Source: Argopecten irradians
Taxonomy: Eukaryota; Mollusca; Bivalvia; Pectinida; Pectinidae
Assembly (NCBI RefSeq): GCF_041381155.1
Contig: NC_091134.1
Coordinates: forward strand, 30,943,540 to 31,007,539
Direction of reading: 5' to 3'
DNA: 64,000 nt
The notes under the pieces were generated by a model. It made no database searches. It had not been told where the DNA came from and worked only from the letters and a program-made list of their open reading frames with translations. Of this stretch, positions 22,598-35,877 are shown piece by piece; positions within the stretch are counted from its first letter, which is position 1, and each line of letters starts with the position of its first letter. Both the position numbers and the translations under genes were made by a program.

Positions 22598-24653
22598 TCG
22601 TTTGTAAATGACGAACGACCCTGTATCACGTTACAGATGGCTCGTTTACGAACGACCCTGTATCACGTTACAGATGGCTCGTTTACGAACGACCCTGTAT
22701 CACGTTACAGATGGCTCGTTTACGAACGACCCTGTATCACGTTACAGATGGCTCGTTTACGAACGACCCTGTATCACGTTACAGATGGCTCGTTTACGAA
22801 CGACCCTGTATCACGTTACAGATGGTTCGTTTACGAACGACCCTGTATCACGTTACAGATGGTTCGTTTACGAACGAGCGAGTCTGTATCACGTTACAGA
22901 TGGCTCGTTTACGAACGAGCGAGTCTGTATCACGTTACAGATGGCTCGTTTACGAACGAACGACCCTGTATCACGTTACAGATGGTTCGTTTACGAACGA
23001 CCCTGTATCAAGTTACAGATGGCTCGTTTACGAACGACCCTGTATCACGTTACAGATGGTTCGTTTACGAACGACCTGTATCACGTTACAGATGGTTCGT
23101 TTACGAACGAGCGAGTCTGTATCACGTTACAGATGGCTCGTTTACGAACGACCCTGTATCACGTTACAGATGTTCGTTTACGAACGACCCGTATCAGTTA
23201 CGATGTCTCAAGACCCTGTATCACGTTACAGATGGTTCGTTTACGAACGACCCTGTATCACGTTACAGATGGTTCGTTTACGAACGACCCTGTATCACGT
23301 TACAGATGGTTCGTTTACGAACGACCCTGTATCACGTTACAGATGGTTCGTTTACGAACGACTGTTTACGAACGACGAACGACCCTGTATCCGTTACAGA
23401 TGGTCGTTTACGAACGACCTGGTATCGTTTACGAAGAATGGTTCGTTTACGAACGACCCTGTATCACGTTACAGATGGCTCGTTTACGAACGACCTTGTA
23501 TCACGTTACAGATGGCTCGTTTACGAACGAACGACCTCTGACGACCCTGTATCAAGTTACAGTTGGTTCGTTTACGAACGACCCTGTATCACGTTACAGA
23601 TGGCTCGTTTACGAACGACCCTGTATCACGTTACAGATATCGTTTACGAACGACCCTGTATCACGTTACAGATGGCTCGTTTACGAACGACCCTGTATCA
23701 CGTTACAGATGGCTCGTTTACGAACGACCCTGTATCACGTTACAGATGGCTCGTTTACGAACGACCCTGTATCACGTTACAGATGGCTCGTTTACGAACG
23801 ACCCTGTATCACGTTACAGATGGTTCGTTTACGAACGACCCTTGTATCACGTTACAGATGGTTCGTTTACGAACGACCCTGTATCACGTTACAGATGGTT
23901 TCGTTTACGAAGGTCGTTACCCTGTATCACGTTACAGATGGCTCGTTTACGAACGACCCTGTATCACGTTACAGATGGCTCGTTTACGAACGACCCTGTA
24001 TCACGTTACAGATGGCTCGTTTACGAACGACCCTGTATCACGTTACAGATGGCTCGTTTACGAACGACCCTGTATCACGTTACAGATGGTTCGTTTACGA
24101 ACGACCCTGTATCACGTTACAGTGGTCGTTTACGAACGACCCTGTATCACGTTACAGATGGCTCGTTTACGAACGACCCTGTATCACGTTACAGATGGCT
24201 CGTTTACGAACGACCCTGTATCACGTTACAGATGGCTCGTTTACGAACGACCCTGTATCACGTTACAGATGGCTCGTTTACGAACGACCCTGTATCACGT
24301 TACAGATGGCTCGTTTACGAACGACCCTGTATCACGTTACAGATGGCTCGTTTACGAACGACCCTGTATCACGTTACAGATGGCTCGTTTACGAACGACC
24401 CTGTATCACGTTACAGATGGCTCGTTTACGAACGACCCTGTATCACGTTACAGATGGCTCGTTTACGAACGACCCTGTATCACGTTACAGATGGCTCGTT
24501 TACGAACGACCCTGTATCACGTTACAGATAGCTCGTTTACGAACGACCCTGTATCACGTTACAGATGGCTCGTTTACGAACGACCCTGTATCACGTTACA
24601 GATGGCTTGTTTACGAACGACCCTGTATCAAGTTACAGATGGCTCGTTTACGA
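22598..24653. repeat. Satellite array, 37-bp monomer, about 55 copies
   Basis: The monomer reads roughly ACGACCCTGTATCACGTTAC, then AGATGGCTCGTTTACGA. It contains two dyads, CTGTATCACGTTACAG and TCGTTTACGAACGA. Most monomers are near-identical, especially 23,930-24,600. Three longer variants, with GAGCGAGTC in place of GACCC, sit near 22,875, 22,915 and 23,109. A T variant (GGTTCG for GGCTCG) is clustered at 22,820-23,450 and 23,820-23,900. Truncated or scrambled monomers occur at 23,160-23,215, 23,355-23,450 and 23,535-23,560. Confidence 0.97.
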
Positions 24654-27600
24654 TTCTAGTTGGGGGATTCTTGATATCTATGCATATTTAGTAATAAAGT
24701 ATTGTTTTGATCAAGACAAATAATATGAAATTGAACTAAAAACTTAATGTTAACATTTCATAGTGATGGAAGCATACAGTGCAATTTATTGAATTAAATA
24801 ATAAAATAAGATATTATAATGAGTATTATATTAAAATAACAATACAATTATGAAATCAAAATAATTTTCTTGCATTTATGTCGAATATCAAATGGTCTAC
24901 GTTAAAGATATACATTTACATATTTAATGATAAGATGAACTTACGATCTCTTTGATTATGTCATTGTGCCGAGCTTCCTTAACTTTGGAGAGTCTCCAGG
25001 AGGGGTATGCGGAGATGCCAAAAGAAAGGGGGCAAGAGGCGACAGCTTCATTTCCACTTATGTCTATTAATAGCAACTCTCAAGGTCAAACAAATGCACA
25101 TCCCGCCTACAAAAGTAATATTTATGGTAAAAACTAGTGATAAACATTGTAAACTTGCCACATCTAGAATCAACACACAAACAGCTTTATTTCTAGTAAG
25201 ATTTTTAACAGAGGCCAAAAAACTTGAAACACAAGTCGCTGTTTGAGAGAGGTCTTTCAACTCAATCCTCCTCGATAGCAGCATCTGCACTTCTAATCAA
25301 CTGGCACTGTCAGTTTTAAGGGGTAATTAATTCGTCCGTTGTCCGCTGACAGCAAGCTCATCATAATTCTTCGAGTTGCTGTACATACTTTCCAACTTAC
25401 ACATCTTTCACACACAATTCTACAAAGCGCTTTGCGCTCTACAAAGAATTGTATAGGGTATATTGGCACTATATGCCTACACACTGGCGGTCTTGTATCT
25501 CGACGAAGTTAACACCGTTTTATAATACCTGGGCTGATTAAGTGATATGAACTTTTGAGTATTTGGTATGGTATGTTTAACAAGGGATTTGTGTTGTTTT
25601 ATGATTAGATTTTTTGGGGGTATCATACCAATAGAATTTAATAACGTCCCAGACATATTATGACATTTGCCGTAGTAGATGTAGTTGATACTATTTTGCT
25701 CTTTTTAAGGATTTCATTTCACTTGCAAAAAGCATTTTCACCTGTTAAAACTTGGTTCTACAGCGGTAATTGTTTGAAACACCACTTTTGATTTGCTGAA
25801 AGTCAATCAGTAAAAAAGCATGGGTCCTTTAGATGGCACTGTTTATGAATACATTTTTGACCATACAAAAAGCCAGTCGAAAGATTGTTCATCGTTATTC
25901 GTACATGTACATGTACTTATCCATAGTGCCACAGCATGCGTGTCATATCTCAGTTACAGACTACAAGGCAAATGTCAGGACCTACGGAGTGCAAAAATGA
26001 GTAATTTCCTTCAAATTTATTTTAATATAACGAGATAAAATAATATTCAAAATAAGCGTTTTTGTTTATCGGACAAGACCAATAAGTAGATGTATTTTGC
26101 ACTTCGTCACACAAAGGAAACGTACAAATAAACATTTTGCACCCATTCATGGGATTTTATTTTATAAAACGTCACTAAGAACCTGTAGTTTACTCTCCTT
26201 TGAATTCTGTATTCTAACTGAAATCTGAATAAAAGTTCATGTGCCCATGTACTCAAGATTTTCATACACCGCTATATCAAATAAAAATCAGATTTATTCT
26301 TGACTTTGTGAGCTTAGAGCCGAATCTTTTGATTGATTGGTTTAAGGCGCGTCTTCAGTCTTTACGGTGTTATTTATACATACGCCGAGAATCCAGCCAT
26401 ATTTCAGACTATAATAGACATTTATACGTAGTTTATAAGATAAGAATTTAATATTTCAAGGCATGCGATGTTCTACTTTGCAAGAGAGCAGATTCCGACA
26501 TTTGATTGTCTTTGAACATATGGAAGTCACGTCATTTCTCGTTCATCTGTATCATACTGGCACCATCAGGATCGGTGCGGCACTTGTAGAAGTCAAAACG
26601 CCTTTGAGAAAACCTAAGTCACGGAATTCAATAGAAAATTTGGTTATTCAAATATTTTGACATGCCCAATTTTAAACCTTTAGAAGAGCGATGGTGTTTT
26701 TGTTATTTTGCCTTACAAATTTTGCATCCACATGCACGAGACGTCTAGAAATTTTACAAAAACGTGACAGCTTTCAAAAGGAACTGCAGCGTTGCAGATT
26801 CGCGTTCCGGGCCATGTCTGTGAAAACGCATGAATAATATCAGCGGTTTTTGACTTAATACTGCAGTATATCTTTCGTTCCGAATGTCATGTTGAGTTCA
26901 AAGATTGTAGAGTCTCTATCTATTTGACTATTTTGCTTCTTTTTACAATGTCTACAAGAAGTGATTGAAATCTGTATTCATAATTCAACATTGCATTAAA
27001 AAGGCTCGTCGTTTGACATAGGAACACCATTCTCCGTAATGGTAACGTGGACGCCATCTGCTTTACTGGGTGCACTCGATTTAATCAAAGCTCATTTTTC
27101 CTCGGCACCTGCTATAAGGCACACATGTGCACTGATAAGGCTGATGAATGTGTACTCGGCCATGTTTGCAAGTTTTTTAGTCGTTAAATGTAGATTGGAT
27201 TTTAAGTCGTCTCATTAATTTTACATACGTTACTCGTCCTTTGGGGAAAAACATATCTTTTGAAATTTAAGAAACTCGGATTAATTGTCGATTAATTAAA
27301 TGTCGTTATCACAGTTCCCCGGATATTTACCAGAGTACGACACTGAATGAGTGCTGTATTTCTAGTATCGCGTGTTTTTTGTTTCCGGCTTATCTGAACG
27401 ATTCCGACTTATATTTTATAGAAAACACCTGATGATTTCTGGACGATAGACGATATGGACAAGCTGGCAAGGCATGGTGTAATTATTGGACTAGACTGTT
27501 ATAAATTACGGAATATCTCGATCTTAAACACCGCCTTTGTCATAAAGCTCGCAAAGACAATCATAACTGTCTATCACAAGTCATGTGCACTTTTCAGAAT

Positions 27601-29870
27601 GTTTAAATACCGATCCACATTTTGATAAAATAAATGTAAAATAAGCACACTTTTTCCAAGTTTCCAAAAGAGTTTAAATTTGTACCTGATCATCTATATT
27701 TCCAGTCATGTTTAACTTCAATAGTGAAAATATCATCAGTTTATGCAAATGTCGCTCTGCCTCCGAAAATAAAACCCTTAGATGCTAAAATTGCAATGTC
27801 TAAATTGCCACCAATCGGAACTCCTTGGATTTAAAACATGTTACGACAAGTTCAGAGTGATATTGCCAAATTCTTACATATTTGTATGGTTTCTTTGAGT
27901 GTTTTTCATTACGAAAAATATTTCATGTTTCTCTTTTCAATTCATAGTCAAAAAATTCTACACTATGCATCTTGGTCTCGAGTTTGATAGGCCTGCTCCA
28001 TGCATAAGTACAGTGTTTTTCATGTGCTGGCATTGAAGTTCCTCCGGTTCCGTGAGTTTTTTCCGCCATGGAATTCTGGCTCATCCTCAAAGCTACGGCT
28101 GTGAATAAAACGTTAAACAAAATCAAGCTAAAATAAAATACATGTAATAACATTATAACTCCGTCTCGAAATAGAAGGCCAGTCCATATTTTCTATCAGT
28201 TCATCATGTTTTTTCTCGCGTTCCTTAAATGCTGAGGAACACCATTTTACACCATTGATATCAAGGTTGCCTTGTTCCGAACGTACTTTTCTACGATAAA
28301 TGCCGTCAGTTTATCTCTTACCCTCATCTCTTGTTTATCTAAAATATATATCTCGTGAAAAAATACCACTGGTGCTAAGTCAGGTTACGGTTAAAATAAT
28401 AAATCATTGATATATATGTATACAGATAAAATCTAAGGCTTATCATAGTAAATTCAACCTCGACTGATGATATTGTAACGTCCGTTGTCATGGAAATATG
28501 TAAACACTGTCGTACAGTTAATATGTTGTTAAGTACAGCATGACTGTGCAATATCAGACTGAATTAAATTGTGAAATGACGTCACCGTGGAAATGAAGAC
28601 GATTGCCTCAGTCTAAACGCTAATATGCACAAAATTTGAAATCTATTATCACATCTCTAATGTCGAAAAGGGCCTTATCAATATCAAGCGTGTGTCATAA
28701 ATGTTTGTCATGCCTCCATTAAAAAAAAAGAAGACAAAATCAACAACACTAAAGTGTCAAATATATCAATGATAAAACATCATATTGCACACATACGCAA
28801 CATAGGTTTAGTGGTTGTTAAGTCGCTTTAAAATGTCATTTGAAATTGCTGAACTTTATTAATAATGCTTGGCACCAGTCTTAAATAAAATAAAAAAGAA
28901 ATATTTCTTTTAATGAAACGTTTGTCTTCATAGTTCTAAGTTCCTTCTAATTGGCTATGTTATAAGCCTATCGGAACGCTTACAGTCGGAAATTGGACAT
29001 CCCTACTTTGTTTGTATCCTCGCTTAAAAGGTCTCATGGAAACGAATTGAATGCTTCGAAATTTATTGCTACCATTTCAATCTAAATTTCACACAATTGT
29101 TTCCTCATTGGACAATATCAATAGCAAAGCACGCGTATAAAATCGTGTCTGTTCAAGATACAGTGTATATTTACGAATCTGCATCACTGATATGGTTTTT
29201 TTCTTTAAGAATCTAATTCTGGCAACATTCCCGGATCAAGAATCCGGATTTCACACGTTTACGTGTTTGTATAGAGATATCCCTCCCTGTGATGTAACAT
29301 AAGTAAACCTCTGATATATATTTATAGATTACACAACAATACACGTCACTAGATCTGTTTGAATCCCGTGTTATCGTCAGGAGGCAAGACTCCAGCCTCG
29401 TTTTCAAACTCGACACAAAACATTTTTATCTACTGTTCCAAGTAGATTCACATTTACTCTAAGAGTCGACATTCTCATCAGACTGTTTAATAATTGGTAA
29501 TCAGTTGTCTACGGCTATACGTATAGTTAAATACAGTAGGTCTACATTCTTGAACTATATCCAAAAAATATTTATCGTATATATTAGGGATTCAAATTAG
29601 TGGCTAATCATGTGAAAATATATATTTCTATACCCTATGTAAATATCATTATAAGAATGCGCTGATTTAGTCATTATATAAAACTCTCTGATAGCATTAA
29701 CTTACGACATTTTGAATTTCTGTAGTTGATGATGACTAAACGATGGAAACATTGAACTTGTTATACCAATTAGGGTTTGCGCACTACAAGTGTATGTCAA
29801 TGGCCTCTGGCAGCATGCTCCAGTGAGGTAGCACTATAAAAAGGCAAGAGTTCAAAGAGTCAGAATACAA
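24654..29870. other. Intergenic, 5.2 kb, nothing assigned
   Basis: AT-rich DNA with short unconvincing frames; no RNA gene or element boundary recognised. Confidence 0.45.
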
Positions 29871-29871
29871 A

Positions 29872-29985
29872 CGTACTGCAGGCTCCCAATTTACCCAGGG
29901 ACTTCACCTCTTTCATGGGAAACCGTCCTTAAATGACCTATTGGAAGGACGCCAATCTAATCAACCAATTAATCCAAACTTAATA
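29872..29985 (-). repeat. Fragment of the SINE-like mollusc repeat
   Basis: Read on the minus strand it contains GGCGTCCTTCCAATAGGTCA and AAGGACGGTTTCCCATG. This is a diverged copy of the left part of the repeat at 10,641. Confidence 0.5.
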
Positions 29986-32121
29986 CCATTGCAGGTCGCA
30001 CAGATGTCTTCTCTCGCAATACAATGTATATTTAAATAAATTCAGATAAAAAGTAAGCAAAGTAGCAGTTGTCTCTGGTGAGGTTTAATTGGTATAGCTA
30101 ATGGCTTACGTCAATGAAATAAGACATACTTCTGAATATCACCAATCAATGTAAAAACGAAATGCCGCCATTTCACCAAATCAGATTGTTAATTCAAGAA
30201 CTATCGATAAATGTTGAGACGGGCCAGTATACCCATGTGTAATTGATTTAGTAAAGTGATAACAAATGATTTGACTTATTGGATGTACCTGTAGATCCCG
30301 GGAATCGTCACATTTAAACAATTTAGGATTCAGTATATGGAATGCCCGGTTTCCGGACGTGTTGCTTTCCACACCTTCCCGAGTGCTCTTGTCTGTGACG
30401 TATGAGCCCCGTATGTTCGGGTTTCTCCGCCTGGCTGCTGTTTTCCTCCGCTACACTCACCATACCTCTGTATCTCTGAATCTATCAATCCCGGCTGGGG
30501 GGATCTGTAGCACGCATGATAACGCCGCCAAGTTCAGATGCTTTAGACGATGTGTCAATTTTACCTGACATTTCACTCCTTGATCTAAATGGCATCCTTC
30601 CGCCAACTATCATTAAGTCCCATTCATACATGCACACGTTTTCGGCGGAGCGGTATGCTTAGGCGGTCTCTCCCAATATATCACACATATCTCAGTATAC
30701 GTATCTCTAGGTACATAGCGTCCCGCTGTTGCCATGACAATGGGAGGATGCCAATGACAAGGTTAGTCATCTCTACAGACGTTGAGGTGTATGAGGTGCA
30801 CCACTCGGCCTGAGATAGAACCGTGGAGTGATGTTGTTGTTATGAATGTTGGAAAAGCTATTAGGAAGTATCGGTGATATGCTGACTTTGTAGACAACAA
30901 CCTCAGTTATAACTTGTGAACAGGATTGTGTTACCTTCAGCACAATGCCTATTCCGTGAATAGGATTATATATAATTTTCTTTGCTCTGTGAACAGACCA
31001 AGGGAATCAATTACTATCTCCTCCGTAAGTATGGTTTACAACCGTCTTGTTCTCTGAAAGACTTCTACATTATCTGTGTCTAATTGTAATGATCATGGAA
31101 ACGTTTGTTAACTGTGTACGTGTGTAATTGTATGACATGGTGGACGGAAACGACCTGTCTTATAATAAGCACACAAGTAGAACTAAATTGCATTTGGTAC
31201 GGTGCAGAACTACATGCAGGTGATAGAATTTGTTTTGTCCTCCAGACCAATTCCTCCATCATAAGGTATTTCGGCCGGGTTGACTTCACAAAAAAATATT
31301 ACTGGTAGCAAAATAATCTTTGCTTGTCATGTTTGCCTACAAGCTTTACGTATATAATTGTCTTAAACCAAATATGAAGATTTTACATACTTTCGTCTAT
31401 TGAGCTGACAGTTATATACATGTATGAAACAGAGATTTTGGACCACGAATTTATATAGCTTTATTTCTACATCCCTGTATGAACTTATCAAATAATTTGA
31501 TCGTGGGGAATACAAATTTACAAATAAACCAAAAAATATATACAGTCTCCACCAAAGTACTACATTTCTTTTGTATGTGGCAAATGTTTGATATATTTCC
31601 CTATTAATGCACGTAATTTATGATAAAATGGAAAGTGGTCACTTGTAGGTATGATGCGACGAACTTTTAATTTACAATCAAATATTTTTACCATTTGTTA
31701 ACATAAACATGTTGTACTGAATAACCTATCTCGCGTCACATTCTCAATCATTAAGTTCATGAACCAAAGATGGTGTATGATGTCATGAACCGAAATGCTT
31801 TCACGGTGTATATAAATAATTAGGCCTTGAACTAAGAGAGCACGTGGCTTATTACATCCATAACCAATAGAATATGCGTTCATTGCATCATGCATAATTG
31901 GGGATGTTTAAAGATTAATTAACGCTTAATTAAACATATCAACTACATGCTTCTGACTTAAATATCCGTGAAAAAAAGATCCAATGCATTATTATGCCAA
32001 AGGAATACTGATGTTGAACTATTCAATTTCAAGTATATGAAGTAATATATATTTCTGAATATTGTGCGCTGTGAACTCCGAACAAGAACTCGAAACCTCC
32101 AAATTAATTAGATCAGTATAT
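29986..32121. other. Intergenic, nothing assigned
   Basis: Positions 30,340-30,560 are more GC-rich than the surroundings and open in one frame for about 69 codons, but I recognise no product. Confidence 0.4.
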
Positions 32122-32130
32122 ATTGCGCCC

Positions 32131-32196
32131 CATCCTCGATACTCCAGGGGTTCCGAGAGATCGTAAGTGATCGGAACCCCTGGAGTATCGAGGATG
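32131..32196. mobile_element. Minimal 66-bp Mutator-like MITE with perfect 9-bp target duplication
   Basis: It starts CATCCTCGATACTCCAGGGG and ends with the inverse. Beyond the 25-bp paired ends, the middle holds only AGAGATCGTAAGTGAT. The word ATTGCGCCC flanks both sides exactly (32,122-32,130 and 32,197-32,205). It is the same family as 5,109-5,426 with the centre deleted. Confidence 0.88.
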
Positions 32197-32205
32197 ATTG
32201 CGCCC

Positions 32206-34448
32206 TATTACTGCCTCATGTCTATCAAGAAGCTAAGTATATATTTCAAAGTGAGGTTTTATTACTTATGTTTACCCCGACTTCACAATTTCATAGGTAG
32301 TATCTGTGTAATTCTATTACTTATATGCAAATACCTCTTCTTAGAACTGGATGATTTGCCTTCAAATCAGAATGTCTTTATTTATCAATGTCTTTATTTA
32401 TCAAACCGGTTAAATCACGTTAAAGAGCGATCCCGCTCCGAATAACCCATAATACAAGCACTAGACAAGATTTAGTAATTCATAGTTTCAGATAGGGGAC
32501 ATAAAGCTTAGAAATTCATTCCATACTTCGTATAAAACAAGATAAGGCATACTACATTAAAGAAATGGTAAATTAAATGTTAAGCTTCATATGAAAACTC
32601 ACAAACTATTGTTGCTACATGTATGTGTCATCAGCACTAACTGATAAATCAGATGTACAGTGGGGACTAATGCACCGGAAATTAATGTTTTCCTAAGTAA
32701 ATTATTGTACAATCATTTAATTGAGATGTTAAGTGAGTTGAAATATACTTTTGGATCGCGGATTTCCATGGTTGTTTTTACTATGGTTTAACGACAATAC
32801 TGTCGTTTTCTAACTGTTAATCTTTAGTTATGAGACGCTGTTTCCGGTTTATGAGCATTACTATTAATTATTTGTTCATATTTTTGTTGGTTTAGGAAGT
32901 ATATTCACCACAATATACAACTTTTATTATAACTATGAATGGCGTTGAATGTTATAATTTAAATCACTCGTATCGGTAATAAAAGCTGCGTGTATTAGCC
33001 CCTGCTGTGGAACTCAATGCGGGCGGTATCTCGTCATCTTTACATAATTGTTACGATTGAGTCTAATGGCTGTCATAAGGAACGTATCTATTCACCAATC
33101 AGTTCCACGTGCTTTACCGTGAAACAACAACTTAGTTGACCTTTCACGTGACTTTTGTAAATAATGGATGACCTTCGAGGTTATCTCTCGATTGAGGGCT
33201 TGTTATGGATCACGATCTTTCAAGAGCTTGTCAATTTCAAGACGAACATTTTACATTTGGAGCGTTTCGATGACGCAGATATAACATGGAGTCTTTTTTG
33301 ATCTAGCAATCGCAACAAATAGTCTTGAATGATGTATAAAATACAAAATGTATTGATTCTGATGCAAAATTTTATTATCATCTTGGGAAACATAGGTCTT
33401 AATATCATTTTATAGCTTTTGGCACGACTGCAGTTTCTGTGAATTGGCAGCAAGTTATTCTGCTTCTGAACGGGATATTCAATAAATCATAACTCAGAGG
33501 AGAATTGGAATTATATAACTCCACTACAATATATACACTTACACATGTCCTTGACCGGCGCAGCACGCGCACTTGATGTGTATAATTTTGTTTATTGTTT
33601 GTGTAGTTGTATAATAAGCGAGTACACTGACTCCCGATTGATGAGGAAGAGAGCTAGAGTTGGTATCGTACAGAGACGAGAGGATCTGTACACATTCCAC
33701 GAGGGGTCACTATCACCGACAGCAGCTTTATATCTCATAGACATATATATAGAGTGAAAATTGGCCGGACTACGGTGATGAACGATAACCGAGATTGACC
33801 ACTTTGATCATGTTTCTACGGACGTTCCGTCTAACCTTTGTCGACAGACAATCATGTCTAGTGACTTTACAATCTCTGTTAACATCAGACATGCATGTGC
33901 CTTTTATTGTTAATTTTTTCCATGAAAGAGCATGACGTTTCCCAAAAATAACCACATCAGTTTGAAAATTTTTGTAGAGTGCATATTTCGAATTGAAAAG
34001 AATTCGGCTGCTGGGGGTTGTGCTCGCTTTGTATTGGCCTTCGTGCACTGGAACCAATAATTGTCTAGTATCCTGATCGTAACTGAATCAACAACACACA
34101 CAGATTTCGGACGATTCACACACGAACGGTAAATTCCTCGGCTGTTCCATTGATTAGTCTGCTCCCCTATCACCTTCCCAGACAGGAGAACTTGTAACCC
34201 GACCAAAGGTGTACTGGCCACAAATTGATACAACTATTCTCCCAGTCAGATAGAGATGTTTCGGGTGAGACGTTCGGGACATCCTATAGCTTGACATTTA
34301 CAATGTCTGCATTACTTTTGATGGAATTGTTAGATACAACAATAATAACTGGATGAAATGTGACTATATTTTATTGACATAGGAAAGAAGTTTTAATTAA
34401 GGTAAGTAAAACAGTTTTCGTCAGGTAGCGAATAATCTTAGGGATTGG
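32206..34448. other. Intergenic, nothing assigned
   Basis: No supported gene; short frames around 33,545-34,233 lack domains. Confidence 0.4.
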
Positions 34449-34531
34449 TATCGAAATCACAGGGGTTACTATCACTGTCGATCACTGCATGTCGTTATGT
34501 ACCAACAGTGACAGTAACCCTGGGATATCGA
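34449..34531. repeat. Small foldback element
   Basis: Inverted arms at 34,449-34,478 and 34,504-34,531 share TATCGA and (G)GGTTACTRTCACTGT. The loop is about 25 bp. No target duplication could be fixed. Confidence 0.6.
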
Positions 34532-34591
34532 TAATGAGGAACTGCATTGTATACTTAATTTGATGTGCGTCTCATTATCAGCCAGTGTCAT

Positions 34592-34728
34592 TAAAGGACA
34601 TGACAGGTTTTATAGGTGGAGGAAAGTCGGAGTACCCGGAGAAAAACCACTGATCTCTGGTCAATACCTGCCTCACCTGAGTGTCGATAGTGGTAGCACC
34701 TAACTGTTCGGCCACCGTGACATTAAAA
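34592..34728 (+). repeat. 3' part of a mollusc-type interspersed repeat
   Basis: Contains GGTGGAGGAAAGTCGGAGTA followed by CCCGGAGAAAAACC and GTTCGGCCACCGTG. A sister copy lies at 63,112-63,270. I remember it as the downstream part of a common bivalve repeat. Confidence 0.55.
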
Positions 34729-34739
34729 TAAAAGGGGAA

Positions 34740-35519
34740 AATAGGTTTCTAATCCTTCAACATTACAAACAGACAATGTCATATGTGAAGAATGCAATAC
34801 TATGGAATCCATGAATACGTACTTTGAGTTGCATAAAATTATGACTAACCACGATATTTTCCCAGAGCCCCTCTGTAGTAAACACTGGGACGTTGTGGGA
34901 TCAGTGACAGACCCAGACCTCTCTGATTACACTTCTACAAGTTTATAAAGGCTGACATCTACAGATTACTGCTATCTACAAGCTTTTAATATCTCTGGTC
35001 GTTTCAGATTAGTCGATGGAGCTTATCCAAGGATATCAGACTCTGAAACATTATACTACAGTAAAGGACGCGGAAAAATCCAATTTTAAACTTTTAAAAT
35101 ATCTTTTAGATGAACATCAATTGCTGCGTTTGGAACTGTATTTTTTGTATAACGATTTATTATTCAACGCTTCGTTGACATAAATAGGCACCTTTAACAT
35201 CGTAACTTTTCGGAGTAGTTCTAAGACTTGCGAGAGGCATTCATGGTTTAATGTCCCCGCATAATGACAGGCATACAAAAGTTGTTTTGATAAACACAAA
35301 TTAGGTATAGCAAGACATTCACGTCTGATGTCTGTTTAAAAAAAGAACCTACTTTTTCCGACATGCTCTACCACCAAAACATTTTATATGCACATCACCT
35401 GAACTCAAATCTTTATCAAGAGTTGTGTTTTTTATCTTTAAATACAATTTCAACACAGTTTCATTAAAATGTATATTTCCGTTCAAATGTATGGCTTAAA
35501 TTTGCGATAACTATTTGTC
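34740..35519. other. Intergenic, nothing assigned
   Basis: No gene or element recognised. Confidence 0.4.
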
Positions 35520-35587
35520 AAATGTAACAGTAATTGAATTGATTATTCAAGTAATTAAATTGATAAATTCAATGACTGTTACATTTA
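35520..35587. repeat. Short AT-rich inverted repeat
   Basis: AAATGTAACAGT at the left pairs with ACTGTTACATTT at the right, with partly paired ATTGAATT/AATTCAAT inside. No flanking duplication identified. Confidence 0.55.
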
Positions 35588-35712
35588 CAACTGTGTATAT
35601 GCCAATATGTTAAGGAACTTTTGGCGCAATTTTAGCTCCCATCAACTATGACGTCATGTCATTTTGTAACGTTATTGACGCCATTTTGATAGATGTTGAC
35701 TTGACGGAAAAA

Positions 35713-35877
35713 ATGTCTCTGGAGGTGAGTTCAGTCATGTGCAATAGTAATTAATTAAGACAGAATGTTTAACTATAAACATTTTATATTTACTTATTAG
35801 CTTAACTCAAAGTTGTGTTGTTTTAACAGGGAAATCTCAAGAAGTATGGCGTCGGGCCATTTCCGCTTTTGGGATAA
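35713..35877 (+). CDS. Candidate first coding exon and splice junction (very tentative)
   Basis: ATG at 35,713 encodes MSLE and is followed at once by a consensus 5' splice site, GAG|GTGAGT (35,725). Upstream lie TGACGTCA-like and GACGCCATTTTG (YY1-like) promoter words. An acceptor TTTTAACAG at 35,829 would continue the frame as GNLKKYGVGPFPLLG before a stop at 35,877, giving only 19 residues. A stronger polypyrimidine acceptor, TTTTTTACTTTCAG at 39,311, would continue in the same phase as VKLDERGNGFHRGMINF. Either could be real, or all could be chance. The gene downstream on this strand is the TRIM gene, but the frames do not join to it. Confidence 0.2.

Noticed and set aside
22598..24653. 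CRISPR-like array
   Set aside because: Units are contiguous without unique spacers, and the sequence is eukaryotic; it is an ordinary satellite.
22608..24691. Three overlapping frames of 276-684 codons in the satellite
   Set aside because: They exist because the 37-bp monomer has no stop on this strand; the same residues cycle in every frame and there is no start context or domain.
33770..34233. 95- and 107-codon minus-strand frames
   Set aside because: Overlap each other in different phases, have no domain and no conserved motif.
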